Positions 13,925 through 27,220 of a stretch of DNA of 64,000 bases are shown here, piece after piece. Origin of the DNA: Chlorokybus atmophyticus (lineage: Eukaryota > Streptophyta > Chlorokybophyceae > Chlorokybales > Chlorokybaceae). How positions within the stretch are numbered: position 1 is the first letter of the stretch; each line of letters starts with the position of its first letter. A model generated the notes under the pieces. That model was given only the letters and a program-made list of their open reading frames with translations, did not search any database and had not been told where the DNA came from. Made by a program: the position numbers and the translations under genes. Location: assembly GCA_009103225.1 (NCBI GenBank), contig RHPI01002402.1, positions 525,099 to 589,098 of the forward strand, given 5' to 3'.

Positions 13925-14195
13925 GCTGACCTACTCACACCGTTGGCTACCTGACTACCCACCTGCACCACCGCCGCCGCCGCCAATGCCACGTGCAAAG
14001 CGCCTATGCGTGACATTACACAGCTGATGTCTCACGGCTGTACCTGTATCTTACTCCACACGCTGCCACGTAGCAGAGATCTCCGTCAGTACGCAGTACG
14101 CCTGTTCTGTTGCAAGTACGTACGTACGTACATGTGTACCAATGCCCCACTCAGTCCCCCCCCAATTCATCCATGTCGTGCATGTCCGCCTCGTC

Positions 14196-15549
14196 ATGGG
14201 CGGCGGCGGCGGTGGGGCGGAGGACGACGTGGTGATACGGCCTGTGGGTGACGGAGAGGCGGAAAGGGTTTCGTACGTCGTGAACCACGCGTACCGTAGC
14301 GGTGAGCTCGGCGGGGCGGAGGGGCGGAGCTGGGTGGACGACTCGGAACTCATACGGGGCATGCGCACGTCACCGGGAAAGGTCGTGTTGGGGTATCACC
14401 ACAACAAAACAATCACAGTTGATAAAATAGCCCAAAACCAATCTCAACTACCACCAGTACTGTTATTGTTGGAGTTTTCAGAGTTAGAAAGTCTTATGCA
14501 AACAACAATGCATTCGCAGCTCTGGTCTGTTGGCATGTCACCCGCAGTCTGCGTAGACGCACAAGAAGAGCAAAGGAATATAGACCACCGGTGTATTGAG
14601 TATTGGATGTTGTTCAAGTAACCAATCGGTACCGCGAGCATGGAACTGGAGAACTCAACCCGAGAGTGTCACACGATGTTGTTTTCGCCTACGATGTTTC
14701 TGCAACCTGCTGATTAGAACGGGATCGTCAGTTTGCTTTTCATTTGCAGGTAGCTCAGTCCCTGGCGTCCGGTACACTCTTGTTAGTTGCCGTTGAGACA
14801 GCGACCAACACCATCATCGGCTGCATCAAACTGGTACCCAACTCTTTGATTTGACTTGTCTGTCTCCTGCTCTATGGACCCAACCCTCTCCCGTATGACC
14901 ACATGCACATCCCACCCATGCACATCCCACCCACACACGCGCAGGAGCCATACAACACCGGCGACGCAAACGCCAGGACCCGCCCGGCTTCGCTGCGAGA
15001 AAGATCAGAAGAGGGAGACAATGCATCACTGCCGGTTCCGAATTGGGAGGTTGGCATGCTAGCGGTGCTGCCTCGCTGCCAGGTGGGGATGCACTTGCGC
15101 ATGCGTGTGCACGTGTGCCTGCATGTCGGTGTGCATGTGCGCGCATTCGTATCTAAGTGGTGTGCTTGCACGCGCACGCGAATGTGTGCACGCGATGGGA
15201 GTGTTGTTTGTTTGGAGACATGGTGATGCGCGCAGAAGCAAGGGTTGGGGAAGAGGCTGCTGGCGGCTGCGGAGGAGGAGCTGCGCCGGCGGGGTGAGAA
15301 GACCGCCGTGCTCGCGCACATGAGCCATGCCAAGATCACCGGTGAGTTGTGAGGGCGAAGAGACTGCGATACAAGATCATGCTAGTATTGTCATGACAAA
15401 GTTGTGCGTGTGGTGCGCGTGCAGAGTGGTACCAGCGGAGAGGGTACCGGCTCACCGGGGACTCCCTCCCAGCCAATGAGATAGTGGAGAAGAACGGGGA
15501 GGTTGCGCTCGGGGAGGTACGCTTCGTCTATCTTGCCAAGGCGTTGTGA
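14196..15549 (+). CDS. GNAT-family N-acetyltransferase, five exons
   Basis: The exons 14196-14381, 14750-14833, 14945-15082, 15236-15341 and 15425-15549 give 212 residues in phase. The GNAT fold is visible in order: DVVIRPVGDGEAERVSYVVNHAYR (motif C/D region), SGTLLLVAVETATNTIIGCIKL (beta2-beta4), NWEVGMLAVLPRCQKQGLGKRLL (motif A, acetyl-CoA pyrophosphate loop Q-x-x-G-x-G-K), and TEWYQRRGYRLTGD (motif B). It should transfer acetyl from acetyl-CoA to an amine, but the substrate cannot be told from sequence. An in-frame ATG at about 14142 would add 18 residues. I prefer 14196, which begins the Gly-rich leader just before the domain. No organelle signal is obvious. Confidence 0.85.
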
Positions 15550-16167
15550 GATAGGCCACATTAATGTACTAGTCACTGCAGTCCGGTGACTTGGCGAGAC
15601 TTGACGGAATCCTCAGCGCTGAGATGATGACATCCTTACAGCAACCAATTGTAGTATAGCTAGTATCGGTACTGTTGAGTCAATTATTAATTAGCATCGT
15701 TAGGCTATTCATAAATCTAAGGCCCTCAAACTGCTTGCTTTACTTAGCATGTGTGTACATGCAGCGGTTGACCATGAGAACCTGGTGAGCAGCAGCTGTG
15801 GCCAGAAACTTGTTTGGGGACAATGAGTGCTTTGCATGTGATAGCCTTGACGATATCTACAGCGCGCATTGTTGTGGAAATCTATAAATGTTTTGGAAAT
15901 AACTTCCAGTCATGCTATAAAAATGTCAATGAAGTCTGCATGGCGTGGCTGCATGACCTTGTTGCCAAGCGACATACAACACAGCGCCGTGCTTGAGCAA
16001 TCTTCTAACTAGGCCTGGCCACAATGCACCCTTTCACACACATGTGCGCGTGCATGTGTATGCATGTGCGCCCCATCAACAGAGCAGCAGCACCTCAGTT
16101 AGCACACTCAATAGTCGACTCTGATTTGTGGGCTGATGATTATATTATTGCCAAAACAATTGAAGCG
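15550..16167. other. Intergenic region between convergent genes
   Basis: This stretch separates the 3' ends of the GNAT gene (+) and the glutaminyl cyclase gene (-). I see no conserved coding signal. A TATA-like AT stretch and short open frames are present but unsupported. Confidence 0.5.
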
Positions 16168-17989
16168 CTACGGTATGCACAGATTCCGTGCGTTGGCCAG
16201 ATCCAACTCAGGCGGCCATTCAATCTGTCTCAACTTGATCTCGTACAACAAGGGCCACAATTTTCCCGTGACAAACAGGCGGTCGTTATCCGGGTCCCAC
16301 GCGATGCCGTTGAGCACGTCCGCGTTGCGCGCCCCCCGCTCGCGCTGCATCGCCTCCTGCAACCCATGCAGGAGGATCCACCCAACCACCCGCCCCGTGT
16401 CGGGCGATACACGTGCGATGCAGTCATGCTGCCACACGTTTGCCCAAACCTCCCCGTTGACGAATTCCAACTCGTTTAACCAAGTCACCGCGCGCCCGTC
16501 ATCGTGCACTTGAACCTGTCTCACTTCTGCAACACAACGCGCACATACACGTACACACACAGACGGGACTTTAAGTTCGTGCACAAGGGAGGAAAGAAGA
16601 ACGGAAAAAGAAGAATGAAAAAGCCAATCACCATCCATGTGGTACCTTTGAAGGTGTTTGGGTCTATGAAGTTGAGGGTTGAGCCGGAGTCTGTCAGTAT
16701 GAGTAGAGAACCGTTGTGCGTGAGGCCCCAGCCGTCATTGTAGGGCGTCTGGAAGGTGAATGTCTTCTTCAGCGTGCTGGTCTCGTAGACGAAGCCCGTG
16801 CCCGTCAGCCACGTCAGCTGCAACAGGCGGTCGCGCCAAAGAGTCAGCCCTTCCGCAAAGTACTGAGACGGCACCTTGCTGCATGCGCACAACACCAACA
16901 CGCCACATGTGTGTGTATACATGCGCGTGCAGCCAATACACCGTAGGCATGTTGTGTATGTGCGTATGTGTGCACACGTAGCCATTATACCATAAAAACA
17001 ACTCTTTTCATAGACAATGTGTTGCTTACGTTTGCTTCAGCACTCTTCCGGAGGCGAGTTCAACCTCTCGCACGCTGGAGCGGCCACGCAAGCCCGTGGA
17101 CTCGTACAGGAGCCCATTACCGGCCCAAGCGAGGCCTTGCGTGAATGCGGTGGGATCGTGCTCGTATTGAGCGACCACGTCATATGTATATAGCTTGGGA
17201 GGCCCCTCTACTTGCTGTGCCTGCCCAGTTATAACAACATTGGCACCTCTTGCAGATGAGGCAGTAACGAGAACTGCCTATGCAAGTGTTGCACGCATTG
17301 GCGAAACAAAACTGCCACAAACTAGCGCGTTACGCAATGCCCGATTGGCCTTTGGTATATGCCTTGAAATGCAAACCACTCAGTGTAAGCTTGAACACAT
17401 TGCTTGAGATGATGACGGCAACAACCGGCAGCAAACAGCGTAGTGTGCAATGGACACGTTGCATGGGTGGGCATTGCACTAGGAAATCCACCAAAGCACA
17501 GTGACAGCGAGTTTCTACTTGAATTTGCGGCTACTGTACATGCAAGACATACACAGCGTCAGCATTCTGCTTGCACACACACACTCATTGGCAATGCATG
17601 CGCAGGCAGTGTCGGTGACCATGTAGGCCTACCTGGGACAATCTTCGACGGTCGGCAGCAGCGCTGCGACTCTCCAGCAGTTTTTGCTCTCGTGTACGAA
17701 CGCCATTGGTGGAGTCGGTGGAGACGGAGGCGGAGGTGGAGGCGGAGACGGGATCAGCTTGCGGACCTCCAGGCAGCTGCAAGCGCAGAAGCAGCAGAGC
17801 GGCGGCGACCACTATGACCAGCAGCAATACCAGCGAGCTCTTCCCACCCGGCCTCATCCGGCTTCTCCAAAGTCCAGCAGCCTCAACGACTTCCTTCTCA
17901 GCACCACCACGCACCTCACCGCCTCCTCCTACCCCTCCTCCTCCTCCTCCGCCGCCGCCGCCGCCCCCTCGCCTCCGCCGCGCCCCCAT
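16168..17989 (-). CDS. Glutaminyl-peptide cyclotransferase (plant/bacterial beta-propeller type)
   Basis: The exons 17633-17989, 17030-17220, 16646-16878 and 16168-16526 join in phase to 379 residues. The enzyme converts N-terminal glutamine of peptides to pyroglutamate in the secretory pathway. A Gly/Arg-rich cytosolic leader is followed by a single membrane anchor (SSLVLLLVIVVAAALLLLRL, about residues 50-69), as in plant QC. The propeller follows: YTYDVVAQYEHDPTAFTQGL, LYESTGLRGRSSVREVEL, YFAEGLTLWRDRLLQLTW, NDGWGLTHNGSLLILTDSGS, LNELEFVNGEVWANVWQHD, and the C-terminal blade VLNGIAWDPDNDRLFVTGK LWPLLYEI. These are the diagnostic PF05096 motifs. The length exceeds Arabidopsis QC (about 320) because of the leader. 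The start at 17989 is the first in-frame ATG, with upstream Gly codons low in complexity. A (GGN)n/(CCG)n stretch near 17,940-17,980 encodes the poly-Gly leader. Confidence 0.93.
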
Positions 17990-18706
17990 GCGCCATACTG
18001 AGGCGAACTGCACTGCTCACAAAACCACAATGTCTCATGACTCGCGCTGTTGTTTCACAATATGCTTCTAAACGGGACTAGAGTTGCCTGTATGCTTATT
18101 GGTCTGTAGAGCGACGCACGTGACTGGGGACGGTTATAGGAGCGTGCGGCTGAGGCGTGGCGGCGGCGGCGGCGGCGGCGGCCGACAGAGGAAAAGTACG
18201 AAGAGTTAGACGTGCAGGCGCAGGAGCAGGAGGAGACGACCAAGAAGGCGGACAAGCTTCACAGCTCCCAGAGTGACGACTCTTCCTCCTCCTCCTCCTC
18301 CTCCTCCACCACCATGGTGTCCATGGGTCAGGCCGCCTGGTGGTGGCTCCTCTCCTGGTCTCGGTCGGGCATCCTGGTTGGGCCAGCGGCAATGACGGCA
18401 TCAAGGGGTGGGAGTGGTAGGCTCAGGTTCGCTGCCGCGGTCGCGTCGGGACTGATGGCGATGCTGGCGGGAGGGGAGGGAGCCGCGGGGAGGGTCAAAG
18501 TGTACCCGATGGAACTGCTGGCGTCGCCGACGAGATGAGGAGTGTGGGGGAGGTGTGTGTAACATAATGCGACGCTCTGAGGTGAGGATTGGGGGGGGAA
18601 GGTCTTGCAGTGTTGCCGTTATGTAGTGGTCGCGAGAGAGTTCTCACAAGCAGGCATCGTGCGCAGGGTTGCATTTCCTCTGGAGTGAAAGTGTATTACT
18701 AGAATA

Positions 18707-18740
<34 letters not shown>

Positions 18741-19909
18741 GTCCAAGACAAGCATGACAGCATAGTGGCCCACTTACTACTACTACTACGTACGTACGTT
18801 CCTGGTGGCCAGGATATGGGATGTATGGTACAGCTACCATTGCCGCCGACTACCAATCTGTAACTTTATATACATTGTCCTCTAGATCTTCTTGTATACT
18901 GTTGCTGGATGACAGGGCTAGACAAAGAGCACCTTCTCTGGACGTACTACTACACTAGTTAATGTAGCCAATCCTAACAGCTGCTCCGTTGTTTCTGATT
19001 GTAAGTATACTCAAGTGAGACGCTAGTTACACTCTGCATTGCCGGCTACGCTGCTTGCCACTATCTTTGCATGTGCTGTTGCGCATGCTTTTGGTCTCGA
19101 CACGCTGAGGCTGTCCCCAGACATGTTGTTCAATGCATGCTGTCGTGCGAAAATTTGCGTGTGCATCGCGTTCAACTAAACTGCGCACGTGACAGTCTGC
19201 TCTTTGCAATCATCAGCTGCAGTTACTGCCGTGCACAGCAATGTGCAAAGTTGCATGATAATGATGAGTAAACGCAGAAGGGGTCAAGGCAAGAATCGCA
19301 GCAGTGTGATACTTGTACATCACTCTAAACTGTCATGATTACTGATACATGTCTGATGGCGATGTCGTTCGCAGCTTGCAGCATGCACCGTGCACATCCA
19401 TCCAGCAAAAAGAGTGCTTAAGCGTGCACATGCGCACACACGCCTTGATATCAGCAATAGGCACATAGCCCAGCAGAGCTCGCCAAAAAGTCCTCATGAC
19501 TCCTACAGCTAGACAGAATCAGCTCCAACACACCACACCAAAACACAACATGATGGAACAAGCTGCATAATCATCTTTCTGCAGTGTATGTGATTGCGAA
19601 CGCATTCACACCAGACTCCACAACACAGGAGACACAACACGGAAAGACACGCACGTGAGCACTATGCCGCCCACAGCTTCTCTGGCACACTAACAACCGC
19701 GAGACAATTTATCTACCTGTAACTGTGACTGATTTATCTACGCGCCTGCGCACTGCGCACTGTGGGTCCCTACCCTCATTTTCCAAGCACACAACAACAG
19801 CCGTAATAAATATATCCTAGTGGCTGCTGATCCAGCCGCACCAATTTGACAACGCCCCTCGTGCCACGCACACACATGTGCCCAACCTTATTCGTGATGT
19901 CGGCGCTGC
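17990..19909. other. Intergenic region upstream of the cyclase gene
   Basis: GC-rich trinucleotide repeats lie on both sides of 18,160-18,310 (GGC and TCC runs). An open frame at 18212-18538 (+) contains a poly-Ser tract encoded by a TCC repeat and a hydrophobic patch. It has no homologue I recognise and is not called as a gene. A CTG repeat lies at about 18,712-18,733. Nothing supported from 18,860 to 19,909. Confidence 0.5.
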
Positions 19910-21126
19910 TCACGTATGATGTGGCACAGGCTGCAGTTGGCACGGCCGCGCGTGCCGGCCGGTCACTGCATCGCGAGGGGACGGCAGCTGCTGCTGCTGG
20001 TCGTTGATAGACATAGACCCGCCGCCCTCGCACGCCACGCGCTGCACCTTCAATGGCGAGTACTCCAGCCGATGCAGCTCTTCGCCCAACCGCAGCGACA
20101 GCTGAGACAGGTTGTTCTGCCGCACAACCAACACATACGTAAGCAAACAAACGAGGAGGAAGTGATGCGCGCGCGCACATGCGCATCTGTCTATCTGGGT
20201 CTGCATGTATGTGTGTGTGCACGTTGTTGGGTTGTTGCTGACCAGTCTATTGCGGATCTGGCGTAGCATGCTGGTGGAGGTTCGCAGCTCCATCTGAAGG
20301 AACTTTGCTCGCGACTCTGGATCAATAGGCTCCTGCTGCACCAGCCGCTGATGCCTATCCGTTACTGCCCGCGGCTGCCACACACTGGACACCGCGTGCA
20401 CACTCCTGCACGAACACGCCATCTCAGCACTTCGACACAACATTGAACTAACTAACTAACTTCTCCCCTCACCGCAGATGCTCGACGCGGCGCAGCTCGG
20501 ATTTGAGGTTCGACTGCAGTTTCAGCTCGGTCTCGAGGCGGGACTTTAGATCCCGAGTGTCTCGCCATACGGCCATCAGCCTGCTCTGAACCCGCAACAC
20601 TTCGCGCCGATGCCGCATCTGATGCTCACGCAAGTTTCTCCTGTACCTGCACTTATAAGTCGCACAATCAATAAAACAGTGCTGCAGTCACACTGATACA
20701 TACAGTGGCAACTTGATGCTAGTGCTTGCGTGCGCATACATACACACGCAAGTACAGCAAGCATGGCGTGTGTGCGCGCGTGCGTGCGGGTCGCTTTGCG
20801 CTAGATCAATGTGCTGACGTTCACAAAGACAAGGAATTGCACTCGTGGTGTTTTTGCGTATGCGCACACAGTCAATTCTCTTCAGTCCCACACCACCACC
20901 CCGTCTCCACTCACTTGATAATGCACTGTTCCCTGTAGCTCCCTCTCCTCCCGCTGGAATTCAACTGCCCCCCTCCCTCCCGCGTCCACAGCGTCCGCCA
21001 CACGCCGTCCTGGCCCGCGAGCTGACAGAACCGCCGGCACGCGATCGAGAAGGCGCACAGGTCGCGGGCGTCGAGGTCGAAGGAGAGGATGCGGAGCCAG
21101 AGCTCGTCGGGGAGGAGGTGGTCCAT
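19910..21126 (-). CDS. F-box protein with coiled-coil region
   Basis: Four exons (20915-21126, 20473-20646, 20243-20405, 19910-20116) join in phase to 251 residues. The protein opens with a canonical F-box: MDHLLPDELWLRILSF DLDARDLCAFSIACRRFCQLAGQDGVWRTLW, residues 1-47, expected to bind SKP1 and place the protein in an SCF ubiquitin ligase. Exon 2 is a basic, heptad-like coiled coil (RNLREHQMRHRREVLRVQSRL, LETELKLQSNLKSELRRVEHL) instead of a typical LRR, kelch or WD40 substrate domain. Exons 3 and 4 continue with helical Gln/Arg-rich text (FLQMELRTSTSMLRQIRNRL, NNLSQLSLRLGEELHRLEY). The stop (TGA) is within acgtgagc, which resembles a donor, so a further 3' exon is possible. Confidence 0.78.
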
Positions 21127-22699
21127 GGGTGTGTATTTGAGATAGGAGGTATTGTCTGCTGAGACGTGGCTGATTGAGTGGTAGTTCACAAACAGCTCGC
21201 AATGTTGATTGCTAGAGGTAGATGGCATGAATTTATTACGACTGCATGGAGTGCTGTAAAGCAAGACCTGCTACCTGCAACCAGTCATGATGACCAGGCG
21301 GCGACAGAGTGTTACAGTGTCAACAGGCATGGCGAGACGTGCTGTGTATATATAACTACACTGTCTCAAACATAGCCTATGACCTGCAGATGCATTCTGC
21401 TTATTCATTCTATGGTAGTCAGGACCAGAATCCCGGCATGACCCTATGACAGGCAACGTAGAGCTGATGCTTAGCAACATACTGCTGCAGAGTGCCTCCT
21501 CAACCACGGAGGACAGAAAACAAACTATTGATTGGTTCTGGTGATGGCAAGTGATTAAAGGGCCTCGCAAGTGATCAAAGGGCCAAGTTTGTAGCAGCCA
21601 CCCAGAAACCGAGCGAGAGACAGCTCTATGCTTCTCCCACTCCCACGCCCACCTTCAAGTGACTGTGCTGAGGCCGCCGCCGCCGCCCGCAACACCCCCG
21701 ACGGCAGCAGCCCACACAATAAGAAGCGAAGGTAGGAACACTGCTTGACGAGAAGCAGGCAGCTGATGAGATGGCTGGGTAGCTCCTCGCCTCGCCTCGC
21801 GTCCACACCTCAGCCCCAGAAGACAACAACCTCGCCGCCACCGCCGACCACGCCGCCGGCCTTGTGCGCGCGCGTGTGTGTGTGTTGCGTTTTGTTTGTT
21901 TCCTGCTGCGTATCAGGCTGACGTGACCTACTACTGTATGGTTCACATTATTGGTGAACAAATGGTTTCACTCCGACGGGGAACCCGGTGAGTCACTCAC
22001 ATCAGTGATGGATGCATTTCACTGCTTGTTTCAGTCAATCCATCCAGTGAAACACTGGTTCAATGTCAACAGTGTCTCCAGTGAACCAAGTAGGCAATCA
22101 AAGAAAAAGTCTCTGCCAACGTGGCTGGTCGGTGAGAGAGCTTTCCACGTCACCGTCCAGCATGGCGGCGGCGCTGACGGCGTCGGTGCCGTCCACATGC
22201 ACGACAACCTTCTCGATGAGCTCTGCAACTGGCCTTGCTGCAGGACTTGGGAGGAGCAGGCTGTCGCCATCACTGAACACCAGCGTACGCAGCGGCGCTG
22301 GAAGACAGGCAGCTTTCACACCCGTCAGGTGCTTTCAGGTAAAATTCCATGTGGGGTATGGTTTGCCAGCATTGGCTCGTGAATGCATGCTTGTTGGTTG
22401 CCATAAGCGTTAGGGTACGAGCTCGAAGGGGCGAAAGTCTTGAGGCTGACACTGCATGGTAGCATGCAGCTTCTGGCTTCTCAGCTTGCGTTGGCCTATG
22501 TGTAGAACCGTAGTTCAGAGTTGCAAACCTTCAGCAACCTCAGGCATGCATTCAAACGGTTTGTGGAGCAATTTGGCATGGCTTAGCGGTGCCTCAGCCT
22601 TTCAATCTTGGGTGTCGCACAGCTCAGCTTAGCTCAGCACAGCTCAGCACAGATAGGCACGTAGCACCGAACCAGACAGGACAGTGGTCACATTCGGCA
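21127..22699. other. Intergenic region, weak minus-strand coding hint
   Basis: A shared promoter region is expected between the F-box gene (-) and the hydrolase gene (+). On the minus strand around 22,130-22,300 a frame reads TLVFSDGDSLLLPSP, VAELIEKVVVHVDGTDAV and looks protein-like, but I could not find matching splice partners. Short SURP-unrelated repeats (agctcagc, cagtgaac) also occur. Not called. Confidence 0.4.
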
Positions 22700-24605
22700 A
22701 TGCTGGGTTTTTTGCTCAATGCTTGTGTACCATCACCAGACCAACGCACTACCGACACTGACGATGATGTTACTGACGCTGATGTTGGTCATGGTCCTCA
22801 GCAGCAGGGTGCCAGAGACAGCGGCGACAGCGACAGCGACACAAATGAGCTTAAGGACGGCGAGTTCGATTCGGAGTCGCACGCGGCGTTCCGCTCGCCG
22901 GCTTTCCGGGGCAGAGGGGGCAGGGCTGAGGCGGACTCCGCTGCGTGGCGGGGGAGGAGGAATGCTGCTGATCCTCGGAGGGATGAGAACAGGGGGAATG
23001 TGTTCAACTTCAATGACGGCAATGCCAAGCTGCTGCGCGCGCTGGCTGTGCAGGGATGGAGGAGCGTCGCACCACTTGCGCAGGAGTTGATTGAGCCCTG
23101 GCTTCAACTCCCTCCACCAGCCTTGACAGGTGTAAGGTTGATGACCGTGGATACCCACACGAGTACAATGTGACTCGTACACGTGGGAGCATGCAGGCAC
23201 ACATGTGTAACCCTCTTTGTTGGGTGCAGACACTGTGAGGCCGGAGTTGTTGGGGGATGTTGACAGCCGGTGGGTTGACGTGTTGGGCTCGCGTGTTCAC
23301 TACAAGGAGACGGGGAGGGGTGCGGACCCGGACAAGCCCGCTCTCATCTTGTTGCATGGCTTCAGCGCTAGGTAGGGCGTCCGTGCCATGTCTCTTACAT
23401 GGCAAGCATTTTGCGGCTATGACAATCACTTATATAGTACCACGTCGATTCCAATGCAGCACCTTCTCCTTTCGCTCTGTCATGGAGCCTCTCAGCCGCC
23501 TGCATGGCGGCACGCGCGTTATAGCTTTCGACCGACCACCATTTGGCCTTTCCAGCAGGTTTGACTTGCTGCATCTCCTTGTTATTATTATGTGTACACG
23601 ATCATAAACACTTATACTCTGACTTCTGTTAAAGCAGAGGTTGGGACTGGCCGACAGACAGTTTGACACCGAGCCCGCTCACCCAAGAGGGCGCTGCGCA
23701 GCTGACCATTGCTCTTCTCGGTGCCCTAAAAGTGAAACGGGCAGTGCTGCTCGGGTGCGTACTTGTGGATTGCACTATCACTCGTGCTATTTACAGCAGC
23801 TTGTACTGGCGACACAACTACTGATTGCGCAAACCAACATGTTGCGCGCATGGGCAGACACTCAGCTGGTGCGCAAGTGGCCGTGGATGCCGCCGCCATA
23901 GCACCAAGCCGCATTTCGGGTTTGATTCTGGTTGCGCCAGCCGTGGCGATCGACGAGGGCAGCTTCAAGCTTCCGCCCGCGCCTCTCACCACGCAGCTGC
24001 GGCGGCTTTACCAGCGCGCGTTGCTTAGCCTGCCTGGCATAGGCCTCAACGCCGTCCGTGGACAGGTGTGTGTCTGAGTGTCTTTGTTTGTGAATGCCTA
24101 GTTCATACTCGTGTATTGCGGCTTCTTCATCACTCCTGTCAACGCAGCTGAGGCGAAGGCGGTCTGCGTTGGAGAGTGGAGGCCATGAAGAGTTTGGGTA
24201 TAACAGCACCACCGGTGCTGTTGAGGCGGAGGTTGTAGAAGGGTACACGCGCCCCATGCGCGCGCACGACTGGGACAGAGGCTCCCTGGCGTTGTTCCAG
24301 CAGTTCCTAACTCGCCCGCCACAGCCTCCGGACTTTGACTCAATCACAGCACCCGGTGAGTACATGCCATTGAGACATTGCAACAGCAGAAAAGACACAC
24401 TCACTCTCATGTGTGCCATTTCCCAGCGTTAGTGCTGCAAGGTGAGCAGGACCGCGCGGTGCCCGTTGCGTGGGCCAAGAAGCTATCGGGAGCGCTCAAA
24501 AGCTCTGTTGTGTACAAAGAGTTGCCGTCCTGCGGCCATTGCCCTGCAGAAGAGCAGACTGAGGAGACGGTCAAGGCGATCGATGAGTTCCTTGCCGCGT
24601 TGTAA
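22700..24605 (+). CDS. Alpha/beta hydrolase fold protein, seven exons
   Basis: The exons 22700-23129, 23230-23371, 23460-23558, 23638-23754, 23858-24065, 24148-24355 and 24427-24605 join exactly to 460 residues. An acidic, disordered N-terminus (Asp/Ser-rich, about 1-90) precedes the hydrolase core. Core motifs in order: WVDVLGSRVHYKETG, PALILLHGFSAS (oxyanion loop HGF), RVIAFDRPPFGLSSR, the nucleophile elbow GHSAGAQVAVDAA (Ser of GxSxG), LVLQGEQDRAVP (acid), and PSCGHCPAEEQTEETVKAIDEFL (His). The catalytic triad is therefore complete. It resembles plant and algal esterase/lipase-like proteins annotated only as alpha/beta-hydrolases, so the substrate is unknown. The start at 22700 is the first ATG in the open frame; the N-terminus is low complexity, so the true start could differ. 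A TGTAA overlaps the stop codon region and another lies about 20 bases downstream. Confidence 0.88.
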
Positions 24606-25335
24606 ACACATGTACACTGTGACGTTGTAACATTAGTTTGTTGAATCTGTTAAATGCTCCATGTAAGCTTGGTATTCCTGGGCTGGAACTCTGTAACTCT
24701 ACTTATTGTCGCAGCCATGATGCGACGTTTGTGACGGTCAGTGACCTACTACTCTGCTGCGTGGACTATGTGAGGGCCTGCTGGCAGGTCACAGCACCTG
24801 TGCCTGAAGTGGTTTCCCTGCAGGTGTAACACCTGTCCACTGTGTACACATATCTCCAAAATTATTATTCTAGTTATTCTAGTTATAATAAATGCCTTGC
24901 ACACATGTGTATGCAACCTATGTACATATGATTTGCACCCATCACCATGCTGGTATTTGTTGGTTGACGAATAACAGTAACAGCAAGTAACGTCTGGCAG
25001 CAGTGCCAGCCATCACATAGTTTTTGTAAGTACTGAAGGTTACCGACATGCAAGCTGCTTGCGACCTAAACTTCAAGCCAGCCCTGCTGCTTAAGCCAGA
25101 GCTGCCTGACATGTAGTAGTCGCGCACCACATGATATACAGTATCAAACCCACTCCCACAACACCATTTTTGCGCACCTTGGTCGCAGCAAACATTGACA
25201 TGGCTTTTTTAGAACATGCAACACAAACACATTTGAGGCTCCACTGTTCACCAGTGCATAGCGACAAATGTGCAAGGACAGTGGATCACCTGCTAACAAC
25301 ACTCGCGGGAGAATACATGCAACCAGGTGCATAAG
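24606..25335. other. Intergenic region between convergent genes
   Basis: This separates the 3' ends of the alpha/beta hydrolase (+) and the RING protein (-). No coding signal. AT-rich stretch around 24,850-24,900. Confidence 0.5.
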
Positions 25336-26302
<967 letters not shown>

Positions 26303-27220
26303 CGGCCCGGCCTACTTGTACAACGCGCGTGCGGCGGCATCAGCAGTGTGCGTTACCAAGCTGATCTGCGCCTTGTTGCATGCACTCTGTAAGGGAAGCT
26401 GTGGCAGATGCCGCCGAACAATTCCCTCTGATAAACGCTCAGCACGACGCTAGCGATCGTTTTTCAAGTCAGCCGTGGTGAACGCCCCATCCCAAGTGGA
26501 CTGTGCTCCTGGACAGCAATGCTGCCTCAGCTGCATGGCATAAGATGTTTGCGTGTGCCATGCCAGCGCCGCTTGGAGCAACACACAAGCAATTCTCGGC
26601 TCTGGCCACGCTGCCCACCCCCTAACTGAAAGAACAACCTCTGCGGGTGGGCGGCATCCTACTCTTCTCACTCCAAACAATGGACAAGTAGCACAAGCAA
26701 CAGACAAGTGGCATCCTACTAAAAAGTACGCATAGTGAACACCAACGCCGACAACGACCGTGGTATCACAACCAAGCACAGCTACCTACACTAGCGTAAC
26801 ACAAGACACGCCTAGTCTTTGGCGAAACGAGAAAAACCACAACATTGCAGCGGCTCAAAGCAAAGTAACATGCGCGTAGTGCAAGCCAAGAAAAGAATGG
26901 TAGCAGATGTCCATACAGCATACAATCTGCACCTGAACTGCTGGCGAGAGCGTGCTGTGCTGCGCTGTGCTGTGCGCGTGCGTGGACGCCGCTTCGTCAA
27001 CTTACCGACCAGCACGTGCAATGCCAATGTGCCTCCAGCGGTAACGTCCGGCATCCAACAACAAACACCACTCCTGCCTGCCTTCACAGTAGCCTTGCAC
27101 TCTCAAAGCAGCTCTGCCGGAAAGCGCACGCTGCGGCGCATATAGCGTCTCCGCAGCCGGGCATCCCGAAACAGGGTTTTCGCATGCTGGATGCAACTTG
27201 ACGTTGTAGCTGTCGTCATC
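26303..27220. other. Intergenic, bidirectional upstream region
   Basis: This lies between the divergent RING (-) and SWAP (+) genes and should hold both promoters. Open frames on both strands look like chance. The direct repeat tgtgctgtgctgcgctgtgctgtgcgcg is near 26,950. Confidence 0.5.

Noticed and set aside
18212-18538. Plus-strand ORF with poly-Ser and hydrophobic patch
   Set aside because: Driven by a TCC repeat; no family resemblance and no conserved start context.
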